Shown here piece after piece: positions 36,435-48,055 of a stretch of DNA of 64,000 nt; the stretch's first letter is position 1, and each line of letters starts with the position of its first letter. Source of the stretch: Macrostomum hystrix (Eukaryota > Platyhelminthes > Macrostomidae); the NCBI GenBank assembly GCA_950097015.1, contig CATNEN010000041.1, positions 794,501 through 858,500 of the forward strand, read 5' to 3'. The notes under the pieces were generated by a model. The model worked only from the letters and a program-made list of their open reading frames with translations. It searched no databases and was not told the DNA's origin. The position numbers and the translations under genes were made by a program.

Positions 36435-36545
36435 TCGCCTGATGGTCCGCTACAATTTTATAATAAATCTCATCGAAAGGCGAGAACCCAAGCGCTGAAG
36501 AAAAATAACTGTATGGATAAAGAATGAAGGAAATGTCATGAGGGC

Positions 36546-36684
36546 TAGAATGCACTCATCTAGGAACAAAATCTACACTACCGAGGTTCAGCATAAAGTT
36601 TATGCAAATTCTTTAAGTTAACAAGGGTGTCGTTTATAAAAAGAGAGACAAAATAAGAAAAAAGATTTGGTCGAATGCATTCTA
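36546..36684. mobile_element. Possible MITE-like insertion unique to copy B
   Basis: This lies in a stretch of about 200 bp absent from copy A. It starts tagaatgcactc and ends gaatgcattcta, a 12-bp inverted repeat with one mismatch, and the interior is AT-rich. No clear target-site duplication is seen, and neighbouring 30-bp repeat units are missing, so the event may have been more complex than a simple insertion. Confidence 0.35.
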
Positions 36685-36734
36685 AACTGCCTTTCACCCG
36701 ATCATATTAAAGTGACCTGGATTTTATGTCGACA

Positions 36735-36780
36735 TGGAACTCCCCGATCTGCAGCAGATTGACATGGAACTCCCCGATCA
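36735..36780. repeat. 30-bp minisatellite remnant, 1.5 units, copy B
   Basis: Remainder of the array that has 8.3 units in copy A. Confidence 0.85.
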
Positions 36781-36884
36781 TCGATCGACACGGAATGTTG
36801 AATCGCTTGGTCAAAGCTCCGGTCAGCCGCTTCAGTCTGCTCCGGCGGCTCCGGCTGCGGTTGGTCTTGCTCCGCTGGCAGACC

Positions 36885-37822
36885 TCATGCGGGTTGCCGC
36901 TGGTTCGCAAGAGGCAGTGAGGTGACTGCGAGGAGTGACGAGAAGTCAAATAAAGCTTCTTGGGATCGAAAGCTAAAGATCATCCTGAAGATCGATATCG
37001 TTGGACTCGGGTTCAGAATCAACGCTGGGTCCATCCAAGTCCTCCATTCGGTATTCGTCGGACATATCAGACAGTGATTCGTCACTTGCCCTGTACCAAG
37101 GGCGGTCACTCCGCCAAATCCCCAGTCTGCTTCAGAAGTCAGATCCCATTCACAATCCCATTCAGAAGTTCCTTCCACTTTCTCTACCGCTTCCTGAGGC
37201 AAAAAGAGCTCCGGTCCGTGACCACACGGTCCGTGTCACTGCTGACCGCCTCTAGCCCAAAAAGTCTGGGGTCAAGCAGAGCCACCGCAGCGGCGCCGTC
37301 GATAACGAAGACTCGTCCTCCTTCGCCTAGCAACCATGGGATTTTACACTCAACGAAGTGAAATCTGCGCTTCACATCCGCAAAGCTGAGAATGATGAGG
37401 TTGAAATGATCATGCCAAGAAATGCTATTGACGAATTGTTCCATGTCGGAGCGGAGAAATTCCAGAGTGACCGGAATCCTTGACGAGATCAAGGTCTTCT
37501 TGGTCCGCAGCTGTTCCAAAGGCCATTAGTACAGATCCACACCAGTGCAGTGCACGCTCCGAATACACAGGCTGGACTTCTGATCGGCATTCTGCAGCAG
37601 CTGCACGAAGGCCAGCAGATCGCTGCCAGGACCTCAGCCTAGAGTCAGCACCTTGTAGTTAGCACCGGCTAGCCAAGATTGCAGACTTCAGCGGCTCCCT
37701 CATCAGTTCACGCGCTTCCTCGGCAGCTCCTTGTCGGCACAGTCGCTCCGAAAGCTCTTGTCCGCGTAGAAGCGCAGGCTGTTCTTTCCGCGGCTCGCCA
37801 GCCACTCCCCGAAAAGCGACAT
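36885..37822 (-). pseudogene. Decayed paralogue of the methyltransferase gene, copy B
   Basis: Counterpart of 18166-19112. The stop replacing the motif I cysteine is shared (37634-37636). The second stop is TAA here (37526-37528) and TAG in copy A. Copy B keeps a few bases near 37585 deleted in copy A, and has its own deletion near 37225. Confidence 0.7.
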
Positions 37823-39997
37823 TTCTATTGCAGCTCATTCACAATGGCTGCAACTGATTTTAATGTTAAAATGTTACCACAGCCCCCTGCTCAACTGAGT
37901 TGTTTTCTACAGCCCCCTACCTACAGCTTTAGTATTTTACTCTATACGGTGTACTCCAGACTCCAGACTGAACACCAGGTCGTGATTTATGTTGTGCAAT
38001 TGTTAAGCATTGTTTAATGAATACTGAATTTTTTGTAGTTTTACAGTAGCCATAAAAGCATTGTTTCCCTGTACAAATTGTACAATTAGCTTACCTCTGT
38101 GAGAAAATTAACAGTTCGTTTCATTTTCACTTTTTTCTTCAAGTCAGAGAAAATGTTTTTCGATAAACTACTCTAAGTAGTACAATTTGCTTGAGGTGGC
38201 CTTCAGAACTAGCATTGTGTGCTATCATTCAGAGTGCAGTAAGGGTAGTTAAATCGCCACCTGAACTCTCGAACTAATGGCTGCTTGAGCTGCTGTCACA
38301 CAACAGGGCGAAAAGATTGCCCCGAGTGAAGGGCGGGAAAGCCTGACCGGCTAACAATGAGACTGGTTCATTGTTCATTGGCTGCAGACATGTTCCATTG
38401 TTCGACACACGACCGTCAAGTAGACAGAACCAACTGCTGGGGATATTCATGGAAAAATAAGATCACAGGAGGCCACGAGGCATTGTTGTGAGAGTTCACG
38501 GGAAGAAAAACAGCAAAAAATGGTCAGGGTACTGGTTCTACGCGCGCGTCCCGTCGTGGGACGACGAAAATAAGAAGCGCCTTGTTGCCTATTTTTTAAT
38601 TCACAGCTTGTAATTAGAAAGAGAAAATGCATTTTGCCTGATTTGGTTTAAAAATAGTTCCATGGGTCTGAGTTTTAGACATGCTTTCGGTGATGATTTG
38701 CGAGTATGTGTCCAGAAACATAACTAGCATTTTAGGACTCTAGCATTTTTTCTTGCCCAGCCCGGTAGTTTTCAGTCTGCTCGTTTGCGGAAATTAGAAA
38801 ACAGAACAGGGAAATCGATTTTCATTGCTGGTACGCACTTTCACTGATATTGACATGGACGTGGGTGAATGAGGGACCAATGATCGGTTATAAGTGCTTG
38901 AATGTCTATGGTCACGAGTGCGCGCAATCACGATTGCATTCATGATCCTCGTAGATGATCTTGCCCATAGACTAAAGACTATAGGGCATCATACGATGCA
39001 ACTGTCCTCGATGGCAATGTTACTCTTTTCCATAGACTGATCTTAGTCATTTCTTAGCTTTTTGTTAAACGCACTCAAATATTTTGTTCGAAATTGTTGC
39101 TTTCTAGAGACCATAGACAAAGGCGCGATTCCTTAGGTTTGTACTTTAAGTGTCTAGTTAAGCGAAGTGTACTTTACCGAACTGTAACCTTCGTTTTTTC
39201 TGGACTATTGATTGCAGTCTGAGGGGATGGCCAGTAGAATAAAACTTCGATACGAAGCCCAACTGAGTCCTTTATTAGAGACTAAAGACTCGCCTGTCGG
39301 ATGCATGTTTGCAGTCGTTGCGCATTCAGTTGTGCCACGTGAACTGTTCTGTTGATTCAGTCGCCGGGGGCACCCAATTAAGTTTTCATACTGCAAACAG
39401 GCGGTGCTAGCAGCTGGGCATATCTGATGAAGCCCGGGCTGCTGCTGCTGCTGCTGCTGCTGAAAGTGCACCGCTTGGCGAGAAGTCGATAATGGCATCC
39501 AGCAATAAAATTTCTGACAAGCGGGCGCAGTAAGGCAGCTTATTTGTACACAGTAAGGCAGCTCTCAAAATGATCCTTGATTGAATTCGAAAAGCACAAG
39601 GCTCATTAGCAATGGGTTATGTGGAAGCGCATAACAATTGAAAGTACAGAAACTTTCACGAGAAAGCTATCTAAAAATGATCTATACATCCATGCTAAAC
39701 CAAACTCAGCTGGATAAAAAGTCGGCTGGTTGCCCTAGGAAACATCAAACTTTGTCAGGTGCAAGAAATAATGCAAAAAAAACGTTTCAAAAATTTAGAC
39801 CTTTTATTACCATTGTGCATTAGAGCTCGGAGGCGGCAGGAGAAGAATCAGGACGGGCTAAAAATAGAGCCAGCGTCTGAGACAATGGGATCCTCATAAT
39901 AGCCAATGCCACACCATGCGGGGCAGTCTATGTAAATGGAAGTTTCTCCCAAAACAGAGAGGCTCAACTTTTCCAGTCTAGGAACTCTCTGAACCGG
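37823..39997. other. Intergenic and upstream region of the mucin-like gene, copy B
   Basis: Counterpart of 19113-21296. It includes a CTG microsatellite at about 39439-39462. The element ctaaaaatag at 39858-39867 is about 130 bp before the start codon and may be a TATA- or MEF2-like site; that reading is a guess. Confidence 0.5.
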
Positions 39998-42140
39998 ATG
40001 CGGCCTCTGAGCTCCACACTGCTTTTGCTTGGCCTGCTGCTTGGGCCCAGCCTCTCGGAGGCCTCATCAGCGCAGACAAGCTGTGTGGCCTCTAGGATGC
40101 GCCTGCAGCCGGTCCGAGGACTCTGCATCTCCAACACCTCTGCCGCAGGCGTCCGTCCGAGGCCTTCAGTCAACGCAGCTGCCTGCGCCCTACTCTGTGC
40201 AGTCGAGGCCACGTGCTCGGTCGCCGAATTCGACAGCGAAGCCTCCGTCTGCAGAATGGGAACCGCCTGCGACTTGCGCAACCTCTGGACGGCTGGCACC
40301 GGCGACAGCGGCTGCAACACTTGGCTGGTAGAGGACCGGACCGCCTGCCACAATAGCATTGCAGATGCAACTCGGAGCACAACAGCCACAACTCCGACAA
40401 CAACAACAAGTCCGACAACAACAACAAAAACTCCGACAACAACAACAACTCCGACAACAACAACTCCGACAACAACAACAACAACTACGACAACAACAAC
40501 AACAACAACTCCGACAACAACAACTCCGACAACAACAACTCCAACAACTTCAACAACAGCCACAACTACAACTCCGACCACAACTACAACTCCGACCACA
40601 ACTACAACTCCGACCACAACTACAACTCCGACCACAACTACAACTCCGACCACAACTACAACTCCGACCACAACTACCACAACTCCGACCACAACTACCA
40701 CAACTCCGACCACAACAACCACAACTCCGACCACAACAACCACAACTCCGACCACAACTACAACTCCGACCACAACAACCACAACTCCGACCACAACTAC
40801 CACAACTCCGACCACAACTACAACTCCGACCACAACTACAACTCCGACCACAACTACCACAACTCCGACTACAACTACCACAACTCCGACCACAACTACA
40901 ACTCCGACCACAACTACCACAACTCCGACCACAACAACGACAACTCCGACCACAACTACCACAACTCCGACCACAACAACCACAACTCCGACCACAACTA
41001 CCACAACTCCGACCACAACTACAACTCCGACCACAACTACCACAACTCCGACCACAACTACTACAACTCCGACCACAACTACAACAGCAGCTAAAACAAC
41101 TCCAACAACAACTTCAACAATAACGACTCCATCAACAACCACAACAACTTCGACATTGACTACCCCGAAATCAACTGTGCCGACCCCTACAACGCCATCA
41201 GCGGAAATAACATTTCGTAAGAGCCAAACTTTCCAGTTTTCTTGCATATTTAGATTTGTGGTTGGCGTATTTAAAGCGCTTTAATAAAGTGGCCCACTAG
41301 ACAGTAGGAGAAATCAGACCTCTGATTAAAGATCCGGCCCACTCCACAGCCGCTGGAAGCTCTGCACTCCAGACCTACATGCCTCCCCTACCGGGCGCCT
41401 GCTATAGAATTCGTGCGTGGGGCGCCCGAGGCGGCTCAAACGGTGGGTTCAATTCGGGTGGCAACGGCGCCTTCAAGGAGGCAAAATTCGTGCTTAGCGG
41501 TGTCCAGCTAACAGTGGTTGTTGGTGAGGCCGGCAGCGACGCCAGTAACAGTAATGGTGGCGCGGGCGGTGGAGGCGGCAGCTTTGTGTATGAGGCCTCG
41601 TCGACTTCGCTGCTCCTAGCAGCCGGTGGAGGTGGCGGAGCGGCCGAATCCTCAGCGGGGGTGGCGGGCGCCATCGGGCTGGATGGAGCCGCCTCCGCAA
41701 ACGTCGACAGCTACCAGGGCAGCGGCGGCACTGCTGGGAACGGCGCGCCCGCCGCTTCAAATACCTGCTGCGGTGGCAAAGGCGGCGGTGGCGCGGGCTG
41801 GCTGAGCAACGGCGGCTCCCAGAGCGGAGGCACCAACGGCGGTGGTGGCGCCTCACGCACAAGCGGCTGGGGCGGCGGCACCTCCTCGGGCAACGCGGGC
41901 CCCGGCGGCTTCGGTGGCGGTGGCGGCGGAGGAAAAAAGACCAGCAGCGCTGGAGGAGGGGGCGGCGGCGGCGGCTACTCGGGAGGCGGCGCTAGCGGCA
42001 GCGGTGGCGAGGGAGGCGGCGGCGGTAGCAGCTTCGCCGCAGCCGGGGCCGCAGGCATCCAGGGAACTGTCGGTGGAAACAGCCAGGCCGCCGGGCAAGT
42101 GAGCATCCAGTTGATCGGGCCGGCGTCGCTGTGTGCCTGA
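39998..42140 (+). CDS. Secreted mucin-like protein with C-terminal glycine-rich (ALK-type) domain
   Basis: Two exons, 39998-41216 and 41350-42140, joined in phase 1 (intron 133 bp, gtaaga to ccacag), give 669 residues. Residues 1 to about 25 form a signal peptide with a leucine-rich core. Residues about 28-120 are cysteine-rich, like an apple/PAN module. Then follow about 240 residues of TTTPTTTT repeats, typical of heavily O-glycosylated mucin stalks. The second exon codes for a glycine-rich domain that opens YRIRAWGARGG, contains LLLAAGGGGG and GGFGGGGGG, and ends with a short beta-like segment (GQVSIQLIG). This order resembles the glycine-rich extracellular domain of ALK/LTK receptors, but there is no membrane segment or kinase. 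It is probably an extracellular matrix, mucus or adhesive protein. Confidence 0.8.
40378..41095 (+). repeat. Coding Thr/Pro minisatellite in the mucin-like gene
   Basis: Imperfect 15- to 18-bp units of actccgaccacaactacaac type encode TTTTPTTTTP. Earlier units use aca/acg with caa-type spacing and later ones acc/aca, suggesting two expansion phases. All six frames stay open here, so long frames on the other strand are not genes. Confidence 0.9.
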
Positions 42141-43678
42141 GACCATTGGTCTGAACTCTGGACATCTGGATCATCGTTGCTACTATGCATGGCTGAAACT
42201 GTAAAAATTCTTCACTCGATCCAAGCATGCCCCGCCAGCCCCTTGCTGGAATCCCTGCCTGCCTTGAATGCCTTTGCTTCAACAAGACGGATAAGATAGA
42301 TTCACTCGGTTAAAAAAGATCAAGTCTGATCAAAGGCTTAAAGTAAAACTGTTTTCTACGCCTGAAAACACAGTTTGGAGAGGATATTTTGCAAGAAGCA
42401 AATCAAAAGCCGAATCTGCTTATTCTGAAGCTGTGTATATTGGTAGACAAACAGATTAACAAAAAGTTTATTACAGCTCTGGTGGACGGGCTATAATTTC
42501 GTGCTAAAATAGCTGCTACAATAACTTTCGTGCTACAACAACAACTGGCCTCCTAAAGATTAGCAAGCTAAGAGGCGCGATGGGCCAGCAAGGCCCAGTA
42601 TAGTTAATGTACATCGCAATAGAATGGTATCTAGTGCTGGAGCATCAGACAAAACTCGAACTACTAAATAACTAAGAACTAGGAAATAAAGCAACATTTT
42701 ATAAATTAAAGACAACCGCAAGTCTAGAACGACATAAACTCAGGATACTACTCAATAATAGTGAGTAGCAACATGCGCACTTAAAACATCACACATATTT
42801 TTGTGACCTCAGACAACAGTAGAATTGCAGGCGAAAATGCAGAGATCAGCAGACACAGCAGATGCAGGCAGTCCAAGCAGTATTGAATATTTCATTCAGT
42901 AATTCAACAATCAACTATTTAAGCTCTGGTCATATAACAGAAAATATATAAGAATAACTAACTGATAGGCATATTGCAGAGCAGTTTGGGTTAAGCGCTT
43001 GGGGTTGTATAGAGATAACAAAGACACAAGCAGATTATAGCCATCTGAAGAGTGCGAGCTTATTTGCGGAACAGATAAACTGGATTAGCAGCATTCGGTT
43101 TCCTGTAAAACTGGCAAGATCTAAAAACTAAATATATTTATAATTCTCAATTCTATTGGTCACTATTGTACACCCGAGATAGTAGGAAAAGGCTAAAGAG
43201 GAAATACTTCCCATACGATGAGGGGTAGAGATACAACTCGGATCGAAGAGATAATCCAATAGACCGCACGGCAGCAGACCACATTGACAATGGATAGATA
43301 GGCAGGGAGAGATGGGGCAGGGAGAGATGGGGCAGGGAGAGATGGGGCAGGGAGAGATGGGGCAGGGAGAGATGGGGCAGGGAGAGATGTGGCAGGGAGA
43401 GATGTGGCAGGGAGAGATGAATTAGGGGGCAGGGAGAGATGAGGTAGGGGGTAGATAAGAGGCAGGGAGAGATGTGGCAGGGAGAGATGTGGCAGGGAGA
43501 GATGAATTAGGGGGCAGGGAGAGATGAGGAAGTTCGTTATTGGCTAGGGGGCTGGAGGTTGCCAACCGCTAGGAGACAGGAGACCATGGATAGTTGGACA
43601 CAGACAGTCTGGATGCACCTGGGAAATCTGAGGTGTGAATTGCACAATGGGAAAAAATCGCGCAGTTTGAAATCTCCT
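42141..43678. other. Intergenic region between mucin-like gene and PPP1R2
   Basis: The mucin gene's likely polyadenylation signal AATAAA lies near 42684. The rest shows no gene apart from a 16-bp minisatellite at 43301-43530. Confidence 0.6.
43301..43530. repeat. 16-bp purine-rich minisatellite
   Basis: Units of ggcagggagagatggg, some with gtgg or gaattaggg variants, strongly purine-biased on the plus strand. It lies just downstream of the PPP1R2 stop codon. Confidence 0.9.
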
Positions 43679-44293
43679 CTACTCGGCGCTCTCTACATCG
43701 TCCTCCTCTTCGGCGGCGCGGGCCCTGGCCATGAGTACGGCCTGGAACTCGTTGTAGTGCTGCCGGCGGAGCGCGTCGAACCGGCGCCGGTGCTCGCGCT
43801 CCTCCTCGGTCAGCTCCGAGTCATCGGCGTCAGCATCGTGATTCACTTCGCTGTCTGGAGCTTCTTCGCTCTCATCGGCGAGAGCCTCCGCCTCGGCCAC
43901 CGTCACCTCCAGCCGCTGTGCCAAAACGTCCGGCTGGATGGAGTCGCTGAAGCTGGCCCGACGCCGGTGCGACTTGACGCCGCTGCAGGACTCGCTCTCC
44001 GATGCCTCAGCGTCGCTGCCGCCGCCAGTCGACGAAGCAATGGACGCCTCATATGGCGTCGGCGCTTCGTCGATCTTCATGTGGCCATAGTCCTTGTCGT
44101 TCGGGTGGTAAGTGCGCAGGATATTCATCTCGTCCCACTGGAACAGCTTGCGGCCATCTGCGTCTGTGGGGCACTCAGCCGATGTCGATGGTGGCGTGGG
44201 CTCAGACTGCTGCCGCAGTGAGGAGCCACTGCAGTCAAAGCTGGCGCGGTGCTTCAGGATGCCTTTGCGAGGCTGGTTGGCGTGTGCCATCAA
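43679..44293 (-). CDS. PPP1R2: Protein phosphatase 1 inhibitor-2
   Basis: A single-exon gene for 204 residues, close to the 205 of vertebrate inhibitor-2. It is a disordered regulator that binds and inhibits the PP1 catalytic subunit. All three PP1-contact segments are visible: KGILK near the N-terminus; FQWDEMNILRTYHPNDKDYG followed by MKIDEAPTPYEAS, where the TP is the position phosphorylated by GSK3 in known homologues; and a C-terminal helix with RRQHYNEFQAV, the HYNE motif whose His reaches the PP1 active site. An acidic tail ends the protein. Either of two adjacent Met codons could start it. It is divergently placed from KDM4, about 5 kb away. Confidence 0.95.
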   Translation of the reverse strand: MMAHANQPRKGILKHRASFDCSGSSLRQQSEPTPPSTSAECPTDADGRKLFQWDEMNILRTYHPNDKDYGHMKIDEAPTPYEASIASSTGGGSDAEASESESCSGVKSHRRRASFSDSIQPDVLAQRLEVTVAEAEALADESEEAPDSEVNHDADADDSELTEEEREHRRRFDALRRQHYNEFQAVLMARARAAEEEDDVESAE

Positions 44294-47200
44294 TGCTGTT
44301 GTTGAGGCTGAGAGTGAAGGTCGACCGATTGAAAACAGGTACTACATCCACAGGCTATGTGACAAGTTTTATATTTTTAACCATTTCTGAAACCTCTAGG
44401 ACAGAACTTCTCATTGCCAGTCTCAGTAATCTACAAATAACCTTAGGTCTGGGTTTTGAGTTTATTATCACTAGCTACTCTTGCTCTTTCTACCTTTTAC
44501 TAATTATAATTGTTGTTGCTTTGAAATATTAGGTGTAGCTACTATGAACAGTTTGGTCCTATTGTTGCCTTTAGATGATTTAATTACTATAACTATAAGC
44601 TATATCTAGTTTTAATCAACTGATAAATAGGGTTTGACAATGTAATGGCTAGATTGAAATATATAAAGGATTATAGATGTTTTTAAATAGAAATGTGATT
44701 TATCAGCTATGTAGTTTAAATGTTTAAGTATTTAAATCCAAAGAAGCTAAGAAAATTGCTCACACGCCCAATGATAATCACAGCTGCTTAAGCATGCCAA
44801 ATAGACAACAGTATTAATCTTCAGTATCTGCTACTATGCCATGGATTGGCTATGTCTTCTGAGATACTATCCTTTTTAAACATATGTGACTTTTGCCACA
44901 TGTTAAACTGCTTGTTATGCATAGTCTGCATTTGCATGTTAAACTGCATGTTAAACTCTGCTATGTTAATGTTAAACTCTTGCATGCTAAACTCTTGTTA
45001 TTCTGCATGTTAAACTGCATTGAAATGCTCTTGCATCTCACATAACTGCCCACTAAACTCAGATTTGCTAGATATGAAATTTTTAACTATTTAGGCCTAA
45101 ACTAATAGACACAGCAATATACAAATTTAGAACGGTAACGGTAAGTAAAGTAACATATGGTTTATGTGCAGTTTAATGTGCAGTCTGTCCCACACAGTAA
45201 ATAGGCCTATACCATGGGTTTATATACTACTGACTATTAACTCGTGAAGTATGAAATATGTTGTTTAATAGGCCTACTTTAATACAAGGTCAGTCCTGCA
45301 CACTCAATATGTTTAAGTATATTACTAATTAATTACTAGTTGCATTTGAGGCATAAGCCAGTATATTAGTATATAGGACAGACTGCACATTAAACTGCAT
45401 ATTAATTACCATTTAAAAATTTTTGCATTGCTTTGTACATTGGTTTAAATAGTCAAAAATTCACATCTAGCAAATCAGAGTTTAGTTAGTGGTTTGAGAT
45501 GAGTAAACATTTCAATGCAGTTAAACATGCAACAAAAGTCATATATGGATCTTTACATCATTATGTTAGCGTAAATCATAAAACATCAAGAATAGAGACT
45601 TGAAATAAATAGAAAATATACATATTAAACCAGAATTTCTAAAATAGTTTTATTTAACCCAAATACACCAAGGCCACCAGCCGAGGGAGAGTTCTAGGTT
45701 TAAAAAATCAGTAACCACGTCCACGATACTGAATTATCTCCTTCTTTGTGTGGTGTATAAAGTGTAGACCACTGAATTTTTACTTTTTCGCTTTTTACTT
45801 ATTAGCGTGTGAACTACAAATATGAAATATGTAAACTTGACAGAATTTAGTGCTTAATCTTGGAAAATTGCAAGTTTATAGAGTTGTTAAAAAACTTTTA
45901 CTGATAGTCTTTAAATCAAGACCAATCAAAGGACAGGGTTATAATTTCGCTTGCTTTTTAGGCAGTCGGTATTCAATGCGTCAGGCTTTTTGACTTGTCT
46001 AGTATATCCTTTTGCCTTAGGCCTAGTTATAAATTAGTTGCTTCTTATTTAAAACAACGAATAACGCGCATTTTTGTTAAATTGATGAGTAACTTAATCT
46101 ACTACTCATGTCTACAAAAGTAAAATAAATAGTCTAAAAGTAGTGTATAATAAATATTGTGGCAGCGCTTAGTATTAACAGCGCAGACGCTTTGTATGAT
46201 GAAGCGGATCTTTACTTTTTTATTTGCAAAATAGGGCCTACTCTATCTACCCACTGCTGTCTACATACACTATCGTATGCCATGCCTTAGCTGTTGATGT
46301 CTATCCTTTATCCCAGCTTGGGCTTCTTGAAATTTAATCCTGTAAAATACTTTGCGTTTTTCAATTGACTTGAAACTTCATCCACTGTCTTCTAGTGGGT
46401 CATAGACACTAGAAGACAGTGGGTTGTTGACTGACTATATGTTGTGTTGTAGCTTAAGCTTACTTTTAACTTTTAGTAATATGTATATTTATTTATTTAT
46501 TTAAATAAAACTAGTCTTGATTTACCTATTTTTATGAACCATAATTAACTATAAATAAATTAGGCCTAGCAAAAACATGAGCTTTATTGCAAGATTGTAG
46601 TTGTTGCTGTCGTTTTTCATCATTGTCATTGTGTCTGTTTCAGTTATATTTGGAGGTCCCTGGACACTTCATCACCTTACAACTTCGTCATCCAGATGAC
46701 AGTCTATCCAATATCACAGAGGGTGGATGACAAAATAACTTAGACTTGTATATATATACTTTGTCCTCTATAAAACAAAGGTTTTTAAAGTTAGAAGAGA
46801 ACCAACCCTCCCCACATTGTGTTGGCACCGATCTTTCAACTTTGTGGTCATAACTCTGCCATTGTCTGGTCCTAAGTCCAGAATGATAAAGGAGGAGGGG
46901 ACAGTCTCACTTTAGCCTCATTTTTACATATACTTGTACATGTATACAGAAGCATCTGTTAGGGCCTAATTGAATCTACAGACAACAATGCCTATTAGTG
47001 TAGATGACAAACTGACCAAGCTTTAAAGCATGCTGATTGGCTGGATGACGAAGTGTCCTACTTTCAAAGTGGATGAAAAAATTGTAAGATGGCAAGTGTT
47101 TAGTATCCTATTTGGATACCCCAAAGTCTTTAGATTGTATTAGTCTTCAATAGGTCTTCATGTCTATATTGAAGTTAAATCCAATTCATTATTCACAAGT

Positions 47201-47663
47201 TTAGGTGACCCAAAATCCTTTAATCACCATGTCCCATAGTTTCACTTAGGGTGGTATTCTTATATATTGTGGTCCCTGCAAAAGCCTTATAGGCAAAGTG
47301 CCACCCAGAAATTAATATGAGTAATCTTCAATAAGTCCCATTGACTCTATTGAAGATAAATATTATTTATTTGCCATTATCCTTAAAACAACACCCAACA
47401 AAAATTTTCTTCCAAAATTTCTAGGCCTAATTCCGTATATGCCACAAAGTGTGTTCATCCTGTGATAGGGTAGCCATTCCATAGAAAGTGGTTGTAGATA
47501 GAACAAAATTGTTTGTTGTTTTCAACTCAGCACCCTCAAAAAGCATTTATAGATACAGATTTATGTGCATGCTAAAACTAGAACTATTTTAGAGGATTAA
47601 AGTTCTAGAAGCCCCCTAGCTTCTGCAGTATCTGCTTTCCAACATCCTATAACATTTATTTAA
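44294..47663. other. AT-rich intergenic region between PPP1R2 and KDM4
   Basis: No coding exon is seen. It has repeated tgcatgttaaact strings near 44930-45030 and a perfect inverted repeat at 46382-46422. Otherwise it is low-complexity AT-rich DNA. Confidence 0.6.
46382..46422. repeat. Perfect 16-bp inverted repeat with 9-nt loop
   Basis: Arms ccactgtcttctagtg (46382-46397) and cactagaagacagtgg (46407-46422) are exact reverse complements. No flanking element structure is visible. Confidence 0.9.
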
Positions 47664-47677
47664 TATGGCTTTGATAG

Positions 47678-48041
47678 GGGGGTTAGTGGCAGAGCGGTTA
47701 ACGCGTTTGCCTCTTGCACCACAGTCCCTAAGTTCGATTCCACGGCAAGGCCACATTTATTTGGGGCGCAGCCGCAGAGAGAAGGCTTTGGGGCTTGTTG
47801 TGCAATTGACGCCCTTGAGGGCCAACCTCCAAGACACAGTGAAGTGTACACTGCCTGACGATGAGAAAGTCAGGGCAGATGTACACACCTGTGTGAGCGT
47901 ATGCCTGCCTACAGTATTTGTGTGCGTGTGTGCTCAGGAGTCAGCAAAATGGGCAGAATTGTCTCCTCGCTGGCTCAGGTCTAGTGTCACTAAATGATGT
48001 GCCACTGCCGGCAGCCCTCCTGCAATTAATATTATTATTAT
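47678..48041 (+). mobile_element. Full-length tRNA-derived SINE with 14-bp target-site duplication
   Basis: The 14-bp sequence tatggctttgatag flanks the element on both sides (47664-47677 and 48042-48055). The head has box A (tggcagagcgg) and box B (gttcgattcc). The body contains ggcgcagccgcagagagaag and the 'cacacctgtgtgagcg' stretch, and the 3' end is an (att)n tail. The clean target-site duplication marks a fairly recent insertion and gives the family's full length, about 364 bp. Confidence 0.9.
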
Positions 48042-48055
48042 TATGGCTTTGATAG

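Noticed and set aside
39964-41247. 427-codon minus-strand frame rich in Val/Gly
   Set aside because: It is the complement of the Thr/Pro repeat of the mucin-like gene. The plus strand has a signal peptide, a Cys-rich module and a phase-matched splice to the next exon.
43559-44221. 220-codon plus-strand frame
   Set aside because: Shadow of PPP1R2, whose minus-strand product has all the inhibitor-2 motifs.
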